From assembly GCA_936450465.1 (NCBI GenBank), contig OW388289.1:70616420-70680419 (forward strand): a stretch of 64,000 bases of DNA, in the 5' to 3' direction. The stretch is from Gibbula magus. Its lineage: Eukaryota; Mollusca; Gastropoda; Trochida; Trochidae. Shown here one piece after another: positions 36,872 to 46,839 of this stretch (the first letter of the stretch is position 1; every line of letters starts with the position of its first letter). The notes beneath the pieces are model-generated. The model saw only the letters and a program-made list of their open reading frames with translations, made no database searches and had not been told where the DNA came from. Position numbers and translations under genes: made by a program.

Positions 36872-38644
36872 CTATTGGCTTTCATCTTCATCCTCCGATA
36901 CCTCACTCTCGTCATCAGATAGCGTTTCGTCGTCATCATCAATTCAATCTTCTATCCAAGATTTATATTTGTACAATTTAGAAAACACAGTGTGATATAT
37001 ATCATTGGTGTCTTCTACTTGATTCAAAAGTCCTTGTGTCTTTGGTCCCCATCGCAAATGGTGCAGATACATAATAAATTGTGCATACATTTCTTTAAAA
37101 GCTCTCCATGTTAACTTCTTCAGTTTATCATCTATCATTTCTTCAGTGAGACCTCTTTTCAAATAAAGTTGTCTTTTCTCTTCCAAAAAGTCTTTATTTA
37201 CCTCAAGTACACTTTTATACATTTGTCTTATTCCTTGCTCCTCAAGATCATCTGCTTTCTGTGGTTTATCAGCATGGTTTGTAACGCTATCATCATCATC
37301 GTCGTCATCCTTTTCCATTTCAGGACATTGTTTATCATGGAGATGTCTCTGCAAGTTATGACTATTACTGACCATTTGCCCACAATAAACACAATCCTCC
37401 ATTTGACGTGGCTTTTTCACAATAATGAAATCCTCTTCCAATTTTCTTTTCATTCTCCCATCAGGTAATCCAGGTGGACTCTGTCTAGAGTCTCCACTCT
37501 CTGGACACCAAGTTTTTCTGTGTTTTTGCAGATCAGAATGGTCCTGAAATACTATTCCACAATCATCACAGGAAGGCATGTTTGAGAGGTAATTTTCACA
37601 AGTCAGCACTCTATGGAGATTTCGCTCCAAATAAATCTTCTGTGGTGTATGTTCTCTTTTAATACTCAATACATTAGGACAGAGCCGATCAGAGTTGGGA
37701 GTAAATGGTTTAAGGTCGACAAGCAAATACCCATACGGTTTTTGAGTAGCCAACTGAAATTGATTCATGAAATATTTGTAATTTCCTGGGTACATTTGCC
37801 TTGCTAAAGTCATGACAGGTTGTTGATCCACTGGATTGTTAAAAAGGATCAAATAGAGACAATTTCGCCGCTGCGTCGGGTTTTTGCTGAAAAATAAATT
37901 TTGGTTGATAGCGATAACAGAGAGGTTGCGATGATGGGAACCTTCTGTAAATAGATCTGTTATGCGTGGGTCCTAACTCGCTGTCCACATGAGATCGTCA
38001 AGAACAATGACATTCACCATAGTAGGATCAAGAAATTCACCCTTTTCGAGGCCAGAAGGAATACCTTGGAAGAACTCAACATTTGGATAAACGTCTTTAA
38101 GAATTGTGTTGTACAAAGGCTGCCATCTCTTGTATAACCAGATAATTCGTTCTGGATATGGTTTAATCTCCATCCTCTCTAGAAACTGCTTCACTAATAA
38201 ACTTTTACCACTCGAAGTGGGCCCAGAAACTATCATTGTAAAGGGATGTAATAGCCTGAATTCTTTAGTCGAATGATGAGTAGCATCATGAGGAGGAGGG
38301 CCATGAGAAGGAGGAGGGCCATGATGACGCGGAGGAGGAGGAGGGGGAGGAGGAGGAGGGCCATGAGGAGGAGGAGGAGGAGGGCCATGAGGAGGCGGAG
38401 GGGGAGGAGGAGGAGGGCCATGAGGAGGAGGAGGGCCATGAGGAGGAGGAAGAGGAGGAGGGCCATGTAGAGGGCCATGAGGGGACGGCGGCAGTAATGG
38501 TTGCTGCCTGTGGATTTCTGTCGTTGGCTGTGTATTTGTCTGTGGCTGTGAATTTTCAAAAGCAGGTTGGTGTTTAGATCTCCTGTGTCTCAACATATTG
38601 TCAGTCCTGGAAAAAACTTCCCCACACACTGGACACATCACCAT
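36872..38644 (-). pseudogene. Zinc-finger/A32-like packaging ATPase, two in-frame stops
   Basis: One continuous frame runs from ATG 38644 to TAG at 36872-36874, interrupted by TAG at 37973-37975 and TGA at 36944-36946. Part 1 (223 residues) has a C2H2 finger (C4, C7, H20, H25), a Pro-rich PPHG linker (about 49-118), Walker A GPTSSGKS (141-148) and Walker B VIVLDD (212-217). The first stop falls six codons after Walker B. After it the frame continues in register with the expected ATPase core, then NNPVDQQPVMTLARQMYPG. Two C2HC fingers follow (C95/C98/H111/C116 and C154/C157/H170/C176 of the second part), then an acidic patch and a helical C-terminus. After the second stop an Asp/Glu-rich tail of 23 codons follows. 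Family role is ATP-driven genome packaging into capsids. A polyadenylation signal lies at 36803-36808. Confidence 0.8.
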
Positions 38645-38660
38645 GTTGACAGTTCAATGG

Positions 38661-38666
38661 TTTATT
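38661..38666 (-). promoter_or_regulatory. Polyadenylation signal after the small basic ORF
   Basis: AATAAA on the minus strand between the stop of the 53-residue ORF (38695) and the ATPase start (38644). It suggests that the two are separate transcripts. Confidence 0.4.
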
Positions 38667-38694
38667 TCAAACTAACTTAATTATTTGGTGGTAG

Positions 38695-38856
38695 TTAAAA
38701 GATTGTTTTCATTCGTTTTCTTGGACCTCCTCTTACTTTGATTTCCTTTGACCGTTTACAATTTGCCTGTTGCCTTTTTTCCTGAGCTTGAGCTTGCTCC
38801 ATGACTTGTTGTGTATAGGAGACAAAGTTAAATTTGGGTTGCTCAGAATAAGGCAT
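38695..38856 (-). CDS. Small basic protein, 53 residues
   Basis: ATG at 38856 and TAA at 38695-38697. It begins MPYSEQPKFNFVSYTQQVME, continues with a Gln/Ala-rich helix and ends in a Lys/Arg cluster (VRGGPRKRMK) like a nuclear localisation signal or DNA-binding tail. It starts 10 bases after the stop of the preceding small ORF, in a compact virus-like layout. I do not recognise the family. A role as a DNA-binding or virion core protein would be a guess. Confidence 0.5.
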   Translation of the reverse strand: MPYSEQPKFNFVSYTQQVMEQAQAQEKRQQANCKRSKEIKVRGGPRKRMKTIF

Positions 38857-38865
38857 GGTCAGTGC

Positions 38866-39111
38866 CTATTCTTTTCGTTTCCTTTCTTTCAAAATTTTAG
38901 GCCATTCTGGATCGTACAGCTCCAATGTTCTGTCAACAGACATTATACCCTGTCGTTCCCCATTTCTCATCACAAAACTATATGGTTTCAATTTACCCTG
39001 GACTTGTAACATATAATAGCGAGTCCATTTCTCTGTGTCCGTGACAAATGGTATATATTGTTGACTCCTGGTGATGCGTTCAGTTTGAATGTTCTGAAGA
39101 AATGACGTTAG
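38866..39111 (-). CDS. Small ORF of unknown function, start uncertain
   Basis: An open frame from after a TGA (39112-39114) to TAG at 38866-38868, 81 codons without an early ATG; the first ATG is at 39012 and would give 48 residues. It contains SQQYIPFVTDTEKWTRYYM, then KPYSFVMRNGERQGIMSVD and a basic end KERKRKE. A good acceptor-like tttcttcag lies at the 5' edge, and an out-of-frame ATG sits just upstream. It may therefore be a second exon or frameshifted. Same strand as its neighbours. No family recognised. Confidence 0.4.
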   Translation of the reverse strand, partial: LTSFLQNIQTERITRSQQYIPFVTDTEKWTRYYMLQVQGKLKPYSFVMRNGERQGIMSVDRTLELYDPEWPKILKERKRKE

Positions 39112-39321
39112 TCATTATCTCGACCTATTATATAAGTTCTGTCAACCTATATTGAATTCAGTTCTCATATCAATTTGATAAAATACCAAATATGCGATCT
39201 TGTGTTTTTCATAAGTTTGTCAAGGCTTTAACCACTTCTTAACCTTTGGTAGACTGCAGTGGACAGACCCATAGATAGCGTGAAAATAAATCGATGATAA
39301 CAAACAATATCTTCAATCTTT

Positions 39322-39327
39322 TTTATT
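39322..39327 (-). promoter_or_regulatory. Polyadenylation signal after the BIR genes
   Basis: AATAAA on the minus strand, about 75 bases after the stop of the second BIR gene (39401). Confidence 0.45.
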
Positions 39328-39400
39328 CAATAATATTTATAAGACATTTTTAAAAGCAGTTGTAATATTGGTTTTGAATGAATCCTTTACATTCAGTTGA

Positions 39401-39751
39401 TTAGAGTAACATCAGTCCTTTTCCATCAGAGTTCATCTTAATATACCACTTTGGTCTTCCTACCATTCTAAGATAGTGACAATCTGGGGACCTTTTCCCG
39501 TGTTCTACCCAGGGATCATCCGTAGACATCCATCCCTTAAGACGAACTTGACATTCGAAACATACACACAAGTCTCCTCTGTTCTGGTACACAAGTCCTG
39601 CATGAGCCATATCTTCAGCACTCTGCTTCATTTGAATTGGCCAGTTCTTAAATGAATCTAGTCTTTCCTCAAACAAACTCCAGTCACATTTAGGTTGCAA
39701 TGCACAGCGATCAGTAAAAAAAGTCTCATCAGGACACCCACACACATCCAT
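39401..39751 (-). CDS. BIR-domain protein (IAP-type), gene 2
   Basis: About 116 residues with one BIR domain. The fold signature is complete: R-LDSFKNWP, an AGLVYQNRGD turn, zinc ligands CFEC (C-x2-C), 16 residues, H, 6 residues, C (H-GKRSPD-C), and the WMSTDDPWVEH core. There is no RING or CARD. BIR proteins bind caspases or other regulators and inhibit cell death. Insect large DNA viruses and mollusc herpesviruses carry them too. I prefer the ATG at 39751 over the one at 39772, because MDVCGC then aligns with MMDDCG of the neighbouring paralogue. It lies 3' of gene 1 on the same strand and ends before a poly(A) signal. Confidence 0.85.
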   Translation of the reverse strand: MDVCGCPDETFFTDRCALQPKCDWSLFEERLDSFKNWPIQMKQSAEDMAHAGLVYQNRGDLCVCFECQVRLKGWMSTDDPWVEHGKRSPDCHYLRMVGRPKWYIKMNSDGKGLMLL

Positions 39752-39859
39752 AGTATTAGAGCGAATAAACACACGTCTGTACAGTTCTGAGTCAAATGGA
39801 AGAATGGGCTCCTATTATCAGGATTACACAAATAATTACCAGTTCATGTACAGAAAAGT

Positions 39860-40195
39860 TTATACCCAATTTGATTTGGGATAAATGTCCTTTCGCCTTA
39901 TTACCCCTACCATACGTAAATAGTCACAGTGTGGCGACCACTTTTTGTGTTCCACCCAGGGGTCATCAGTAGACATCCATTCTTTGAGACGAATACCACA
40001 TTTGAAACAAATACACGAGTCACCACGGCTCAGATAATAGAGTCCTGCGCGAGCCAAGTCTCTTGGGTTTTGCTTCATCTGTATAGGCCAGTTGTTAAAA
40101 GAATCAAGTCTCTTCTCGAATGATGTCCAATCAGATTTTGAAGGAAAACCACTACAATCGGCAACAACAGTCTCATATCCACAATCATCCATCAT
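39860..40195 (-). CDS. BIR-domain protein (IAP-type), gene 1
   Basis: 111 residues with one BIR domain: RLDSFNNWPIQMKQ, ARAGLYYLSRGD, CFKC, 16 residues, H-KKWSPH-C. It is clearly the paralogue of 39401-39751, and the spacer in front of each gene is also duplicated (gtac..acgtgt, then tcgctctaa or tcgctctga just before the ATG). After its stop the DNA still encodes YMNW-stop in the same frame, matching the YMNW end of the PC4-like gene upstream. This suggests that a unit of gene tail, spacer and BIR gene was copied in tandem. No RING domain. The initiating ATG could be either of two adjacent codons. Confidence 0.85.
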   Translation of the reverse strand: MMDDCGYETVVADCSGFPSKSDWTSFEKRLDSFNNWPIQMKQNPRDLARAGLYYLSRGDSCICFKCGIRLKEWMSTDDPWVEHKKWSPHCDYLRMVGVIRRKDIYPKSNWV

Positions 40196-40251
40196 GTCAG
40201 AGCGACTTTAAAACACGTACGTACAGTGTAAGGTCTAGAACTATATTGAAC

Positions 40252-40815
40252 TTACCAATTCATGTAGTCATTAGGGTTACAAAAGGAGCACATGAGCGCC
40301 GCCATTTGGTTTTGATGGTCTTCACTTGCCATGCAAGGAACTATGTCTTTAAGTTCTGGTACAAAATCTGGCACAATTTGCTGGCAGTCTTTCAGTATTT
40401 TCCACTGGTCTTGAGATAGTAGAATACCCTTTGAGGTTGGAACTAGTTTACCAGCATCATCTTGTTCCCATTGCCTAAGATCCACACCATGGTCTTCTAA
40501 TGTTGCATACACATTTGCTCCAACATGTGTATAATCACCTGTCTTGCTGAACTCCTGCAAGTGATTGAACACTCCAGGAAGTTCAACCCAGTGTTTTAGA
40601 GTTAACATAATACCACATTTAATAGGGTAAGACTTGCCATTCGCATACACATTATACCTTCTAATGTCAATGTATACAACATCGTTCCATGTTTTTGCTG
40701 TCGCAAACACATTGTCGCCAAGATCTAAATGACAACGACGGTCTTGAAGGATAGCCAAGGTTTCATCTTTGGAAATCATATCCGAAGTGTTCATCATGTC
40801 AATGATAGTTGACAA
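40252..40815 (-). CDS. Protein with two PC4-like ssDNA-binding domains
   Basis: 187 residues. Two tandem segments match the PC4/Sub1 coactivator fold (beta-strands then helix). Domain 1, about residues 29-88, shows NVFATAKTWNDVVYIDIRRY and GIMLTLKHWVEL. Domain 2, about 96-152, shows NVYATLEDHGVDLRQW, then GKLVPTSKGILLSQDQW. PC4 proteins bind single-stranded or melted DNA and act in transcription and replication; the usual cellular form has one domain and dimerises, so a tandem pair could act as a built-in dimer. A CSFC pair lies near the C-terminus. It is the first gene inside the right terminal repeat. The end (AATTG/GTAAGT) could also serve as a splice donor. Confidence 0.7.
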   Translation of the reverse strand: MSTIIDMMNTSDMISKDETLAILQDRRCHLDLGDNVFATAKTWNDVVYIDIRRYNVYANGKSYPIKCGIMLTLKHWVELPGVFNHLQEFSKTGDYTHVGANVYATLEDHGVDLRQWEQDDAGKLVPTSKGILLSQDQWKILKDCQQIVPDFVPELKDIVPCMASEDHQNQMAALMCSFCNPNDYMNW

Positions 40816-40859
40816 TGTTGTAATGTCCTAAAAGATAGGTCTTTTTATATTGGATCCCA

Positions 40860-41067
40860 TGACCATACATTCCAAGGTCACCTAAAGGTCACCTGAGCCC
40901 CCTCCTTGACGTCATTCAAAATGACATCATCACAGAAATTAAAAATGTGTCATAATAGATCCCATGACCATACATTCCAAGGTGACCTAAAGGTCACCTG
41001 AGCCCCTCCTTGACGTCATTCGAAATGGCGGATACACCGGAAATGATTACGTCATTTTTTCTGGTAT
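40860..41067. repeat. Right terminal repeat region of the virus-like element
   Basis: Two sub-repeats (from about 40860 and 40968) inverted relative to the left end: gatcccatgaccatacattc, aaggtcacctaaaggtcacc, ctccttgacgtcattc. The end reads cggaaatgattacgtcattt and terminates at 41067. The aaatggcgg motif at 41024-41032 is YY1-like. It lies just upstream of the first minus-strand gene (start 40815), so it probably also holds that gene's promoter. Confidence 0.85.
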
Positions 41068-41080
41068 TCTTCTTTTACCC

Positions 41081-43620
41081 TAGATAAATTTATGAAAGAC
41101 AAGGACCCCAATCCAGCATGCATTATATATTAATATACATCAATTCGCCATGGACTGAAACTGTCTGTAACTTTTCCTTATCTGATGTTAGTTTACGTTC
41201 TTGATCGATAGCGTACTAGACAGATAATAACGTTATAAATTTAGATTGGTTTCTAATTTGATTAGACTTGAGATTTAGTTAGTAGTGGTTGATGGCGCAA
41301 TGTAAATCTAAAACTAGAAGGACTATGTTAGTGGCAAATGTTGAATGTTAGATATTATTTCGAGTTCCATTGAAGTAATGGCTCCCCAAAGAGGTGAGAA
41401 AGAAATCCCTTAATAATTTTAATGTAACGGTTTGAACACAACATAGAGATAAGATAAGATTAATCTTTTTCTTAATATCATGGGATTTGAGTCAAAACAA
41501 CATAAACCAAAAACCTCTTATACATTACAACAATGTTTTCACAATCACACTTCATTCCATAAATGTATTTAATAAACCATACATCACAAGGGAAAGAGAC
41601 AAGATGGAATTGCCTTTGTTTCATACTGTGTGTTTAAACAATGTAAGACCATGTTGATACAACTAGCATGTAAATTCGCTCATGGGCTTCCTCCAAGGCG
41701 TATCTGGTGTCAGCCTGTAACTGATGTCTCCTGTGTCTATAACTGATTAACAAGCTAAAACCATATATTCCATTGTTACACAGAATGTAAATAAAGCAAT
41801 TCAGTATTATTTAGTTGCCTTAAAGATTTAAGATGTCTGCTTATGAAGATAGAATCTAAAACAAAATAAAAAAATCCAGTGACCATTACATAAAAAATAA
41901 AAATACATAAATAAATAGGTTTGTGGCATAAAACATTATTCTCGAAATGTATCGCTGAAATGTTTTTGAAGAGCTTTAGTCACAAGTAATTTAAATGAAT
42001 AAGTTTCCTATTGAAGTGATTTCCACAAAACTATGCTTAAAACATCTACATTTCTGAATTTAATTGATGATAATATGATGAGATGCGGCTGCCTTTGATT
42101 TGTCATCAGGCATTTGCAAATTCAACTTAACTGCCCTTGATAAAAACCTATCAAACGTTCTGCCGATTTGTCCACCCAAGCCATATGCGTCGGTAATTTC
42201 CATTCAAATTTGGTCATTGTGAACTGTTATCTTTACAAGAGTCAAGGGCGGGAAATTGTTAACTGTTATCTTAACGCCTGATCCAAACGCAGAATTAAAT
42301 ACATTAGTGTAGATGATTGGAACGTTAAACTATGGGGGAATGTACGACATATAAAAGGTTTAAACTTTCTAGCATGAACAACATATGCATGTTCCGCAAT
42401 GGTCCTATTTCAATAGTACTAGTTTTCCCCATGTTTCTCCTCAACTGCAATCTGCGCCTTCAAAATTTTGTCTATGTCATGTGCGTAATTTTATTTATTC
42501 ATTTCATATTCAGTCATAAGATAGTGGTGACATTATGATATATAATTGGTAGGTAGGTAGGTAGGTAGGTAGGTAGGTAGGTAGGTGGAATTAAGGGCGA
42601 CGTTGGGCCAACAAATGGCCTATATGCGCTATAAAAGGATTAAAAAGATTAGAAAATAATTATACAAGAGGTTAAAAAAGATTTATAATTGGTGACGTTT
42701 ATAATAGTTTAGCTCCCTTTGTTTTTGTAATCTTAATTGTGTGATCGTAATACCACGTTTAAAGAAAGGTCCTTTGATAAAGAATGTATTTCATGACAAT
42801 TATAGGATATCTAACAAACTTCCGATATCATATCAAGTTTATGTGCTGAGTGAAATAATTTTGCTTTTAATCGACCTTTGGTTAGAGACAAACTAAAACT
42901 ATTTCACCGGGGACATGAACTTGAAATCAAAAGGGAACAATTTATGTATCCTATTTATTACAAACTTTTATTTCGTACGATTTATTATGTTTTAACATTT
43001 TTTTATTGACAATTATGTTCATCCGAGTTCCAGTGATATCTTCAATTAAATTACATTTAAGTGTTGTTGACAAAAACAAAGCAAAGATATTGCAGCCACC
43101 CGTCTAACATCTAACATACTATGATAACAGTAATGCAATGGGAAGAAAGACTGATATAAAATCAATGAATCTATGATTTATCACTCTGCAATTATGTAAT
43201 GCTCCACAGTAGGAGATACATTTGATATGGTGTTGCCTTCTATATCATGTTCACATGTTCATGTACACCAAAGTAAAGTTTCAGTTCCTACCCATACCAT
43301 GTTTATTTATAAGGTTCATAAAACAGTATTCTCAATGTCACGTGTTCTTTATCAGATTATCAAATACAATCAGCTGGGCTTCGAGTCGGAAGTGCCAATC
43401 TCCATGTACACTTAATAATTTCCTATAATCATAGATGTGACAATTGGGATGTATTTGCAGGGTGTGATTTACGTGTTATCAATACAAAGTCTAGACTCCG
43501 TCTACTGACCCATATTGTTATTATTTTAATATGGGTACACTATGTGAGTGTAGCTTCCATCAATGTATATCGATCTACTGTTGACATACACTTGCATCCC
43601 ATCAATCTTTCCACCTCCTT
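41081..43620 (+). repeat. Paralogous block F
   Basis: Aligns with block E at 26245-28150. Homology starts at about 41081, only 14 bases outside the right terminal repeat of the virus-like element. The block has an added GGTA microsatellite and several larger indels compared with E. No gene seen. Confidence 0.75.
42548..42587. repeat. (GGTA)n microsatellite
   Basis: About ten GGTA units, absent from block E. Confidence 0.95.
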
Positions 43621-44462
43621 TTAAGGCACTGTAGCATATTTTGTATTCTCAAACTTGCAATTTATTATTAAAGCCGTATCCATATGCATAGAAAACGGCT
43701 GTTAAATTTTGGGTTTGAACGTTGTCAACATGCAAAATTTAAACTGTTACTCATTTTTATATCTATGAAGAAAAACAACATTTTAGTTAAACTTCGTTTT
43801 ATCGTGAATTATTTGTGACTTATCAATGAGCCTTATTTGTTGAATATATTCATATATAACTGATAAAGCAATATAAAAATATAGTGTGTATGTATGTTAT
43901 ATGTACGCATGTTTTATGTATAAATATAGTACTGCATATATTATTGGTGTTTCGCTCCTTGGAGTCAACAAATGTTTTGATTTAATAGAATTATGTTATT
44001 TAATGTTCACTATGAAGTGCCAATAATTCATTTGTCACAGAAGGCAAATTGTTTATTCCCCCTTGAAAATATAAAATATGAGCTGAAACAAATGAGTGCT
44101 GACTTTGAAAGATGTATAAATTTCATGAACATTTGTTATTCGGGTTTCAGGAAATGCTATTCAACGTGTGACATGTCTTGGCATAATATGTGGCTTTGGC
44201 AATGCAGTGTGTTGCAAATACAAATAAATATCAGGGTAACTGCACGATTAATCTTCAAGTAAAACCTATTTCAATATCCGTTTCACGTAATGTTGCATGC
44301 AAAAGAGAACTGCATCTCAATTTATAAATGTCACTGTCCAGTAGATCTTTTGAGGTTTCTTTAGGGCATCAATTGTACCAATAAACTTGTATTACACACG
44401 TCACTACGGAAATCACTCTTCATTACATATGCAAACAATGAAATAACGTGTTTGTGTCATTC

Positions 44463-44947
44463 AAAGGTACATTCATTGTGTTGTTGGGGGTCACATATTG
44501 CAAACGTTATAATTGGTGTTACTTCATCGAGAAGTACCGACCGTTACCGAAAACTACCATTTTGATGATAGTACACTTGGCATATGATTCATATGAAGGT
44601 AAAAGTAGTGATTTCTGATCGAAAACCGGACAATGTACAGCGTGTAGCGCGCGTCAATGAGTCAAACGTAATTTTGGAATCTTATTTATTACAGACAAGA
44701 ACACAAATTTGAGTTGATAATGTTTAATAGGTCACATAACTACTGTGCATGTAAATTGGATGTGCAGTTTCTGTTTTTGCACATGTTACTCAATCTTAAT
44801 TGGAAACTAGTAATTATGATATATTTGGCGATTGGGGATAAATATGCAAGCTGAGTGAATTTTCTTTGTATTTTAGACAGCACATGTGGTGAGTTGGAGC
44901 CTAATAAAATTTTATGGATTTTATTTTATTTCAATGGATGCACCTTT
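44463..44947 (+). mobile_element. 485-bp inverted-repeat element, member 2
   Basis: Starts aaaggtacattcattgtg and ends caatggatgcaccttt, an imperfect terminal inverted repeat of about 17 bp. It is the reverse complement of 28775-29257 over its whole length, including a GC-rich core with gtcaatgagtcaaacgtaat. The opposite orientation fits the larger inversion between the two paralogous blocks. Confidence 0.6.
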
Positions 44948-46168
44948 AAGAAGTTTCTATTTATATTGAAATGCTAGTTTTATGTACCTAACTTCAGTGC
45001 ATCTTGAGTATTAATTTATGTCGAAAAGGTATTAATTTGCTTATCAGTGTTTGTTGTTATTCGTCATTAATTCTATATGTATGATTATCATACAAAAATG
45101 CACAGGAAAATACAAGCCATACGAGATTCGTTATGATACAGTAAGATTTCAAGCTAAACATTATCAAATCCAATTATGACCTACTGCCTATAAGCTTGTT
45201 AGCAAAACGACAGACATATTTACAATTCTCTAGATATTGAAAGGATTATAATTCACAGTAAATTGTCAATAACAACCACTCTTGCACGACACATTGTTTA
45301 ATACGTTATTGACAGTTTAGTTCAATGTTAAATTTAAAATGGAGATAATTGAAGAGTTAACTATGCAGCATCATTCAGTATTTTGTTTTAATTGGAAGAT
45401 TGAAAAAAGAAGAAGAATTCCTTGAGTTGAGATTTATAGTTTAAATTTGAAGTCAATAACTTTTTAAAATTTTATTGCATAAAAGTGTACATTCTTTTTA
45501 GATATATCATTATATTGAACACTTGCATACACATTTTTTTCGAAACAAAATTGGAATAATTCATGTATATCTAGTTGGTGTAAATATATATGTGTAATGT
45601 ACAAAAAAAAGGTTTACCAATTCCACCTCTCAGATGTCCGCGATCACATGAAAATACAACTAATATTGGAAAAGTAAGGATTGAAGGCAAAACATGCACT
45701 AATAGTAGAATAACTGAAAACTGCTTGAGAAGTGGCATAACCAAAACAATGAAATTTTAACTGAAAACTAAGGATGAATTAGTTTCTTTATAATGTTATA
45801 ACTGATATAGCAATGACTATTTTGTTCTAATTATAAAATGTTACCTTCTACAATTTTTATCGTTAACGTTAAAACCATGAATAAACGGTTGCTTTTGATA
45901 TATAATGAACGATTCATGATCATATCGTTATTGAAAACATATCTAGTTGATGTTGATTATCTAAAATGATAACATGCATGCAACTAAATCATGGGATACC
46001 ATGCATACTTAAATTACACTTGTGACGTCATCCTATTGTTCTTTCACTCCATTATTTTTCAGTAATGGAGAGTTACACATCACATCATATTTTTTAAGTA
46101 GAAATTTAATTTCTTCAACTTTCTAAAGCAATTTTGATTAAAGAGCAATACTTTGAGTGTAATTTAAG

Positions 46169-46263
46169 TAGGGTAATATCCTCGTAACTCTCCATTCCTT
46201 AAAAATAATGGGCCTCGGCTCCATTATTTTTAAGGAATGGAGAGTTACTCGGACATTACCCTC
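46169..46263. repeat. Strong hairpin (foldback) of 43-bp arms
   Basis: The left arm gtagggtaatatcctcgtaa, continuing through ctctccattcc, ttaaaaataatgg (46169-46211), pairs with the right arm (46221-46263), with about four mismatches. The loop is the 9 bases gcctcggct. An additional half arm (ccattatttttcagtaatgg, then agagttac) lies at about 46049-46076, so this is a small dispersed foldback unit. Confidence 0.85.
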
Positions 46264-46839
46264 AACATCTGATTAATACAGTGATTCTTTTCTTTCTAAC
46301 TCTAAATCACAACAGGTAATCTCTCTAAAGTCATTCTGTGGACAGATATTTTATCATAGCCAATAGTCATTGATGAGATCCAAGGGAACGTATAGACCCG
46401 GAGATTATTGAGAATATGTTACCTTTTAGTACATAGGAGATTTGGAACTTCCTTTAAAGGTCGATGTAAGAAAGAATTGGTTTGTGGGTGTGAAGCTTGG
46501 TGTATCAGCAGAATTGCCTAACCCAGTCTGTAAGTGACCGTCAAATATTTAAAAGGTCAAATCTTGATTTATGACCACATTCCAATAAATAATGGAAAGA
46601 TGTAAATCAGTTGGTTTTTTTATCAATCCATAAATGTGACAACGTTAATGCATCCAGAACTATGACAATCTGTAACGAGTTGATGGACTTTGATCATCTG
46701 TCAACTATCTGACAACATGCAATCTAACGACCTTCTTTAAGGTCTGTGGAGGCCTTTGTTAACTGTTAGCACAACAAATTAGCGAAAACAAGTTTCAATT
46801 TGTACACATAACATGTTCATTCATAAGATTCTATATGTC

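Larger units (their letters stand above)
34493..41067 (-). mobile_element. Virus-like element with packaging ATPase, PC4 and BIR genes
   Basis: A 6.6-kb element bounded by inverted repeats starting ataccagaaaaaatgacgta at 34493 and ending in the complement at 41067. All recognisable genes lie on the minus strand, in the order PC4-like, BIR, BIR, small ORF, small basic ORF, zinc-finger/A32-like ATPase. The ATPase family is the genome-packaging ATPase of Polinton/adintovirus, adeno-like and nucleocytoplasmic large DNA viruses. PolB, retroviral-type integrase, adenain-type protease and capsid genes are not visible. The left 2 kb (34870-36870) carries only tandem repeats. The right flank begins directly with paralogous block F. 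Target-site duplication is not clear. Confidence 0.7.
43640..46760 (+). repeat. Paralogous block C
   Basis: Diverged relative of copy A/B left part. Positions 43680-44460 match about 200-1030 (acgttttgggtttgaa, then gtatcaggg..aac), 45000-45330 match 1080-1500, and 46440-46760 match 1750-2020. It is interrupted by the 485-bp element (44463-44947) and by a hairpin (46169-46263). The open frame at 43993-44262 is broken in the relatives and is not a gene. Confidence 0.7.

Noticed and set aside
37169..37468. Plus-strand open frame opposite the ATPase C-terminal part
   Set aside because: Antisense shadow; the minus strand has the zinc fingers and ATPase motifs.
38273..38559. Arg/Met-rich and Leu-rich open frames overlapping the Pro-rich linker
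   Set aside because: Other-frame readings of the repeat that encodes the PPHG linker of the ATPase.
43993..44262. 89-residue open frame in block C
   Set aside because: Aligns with the non-coding part of copy A/B near 560-830, where frames are not kept.
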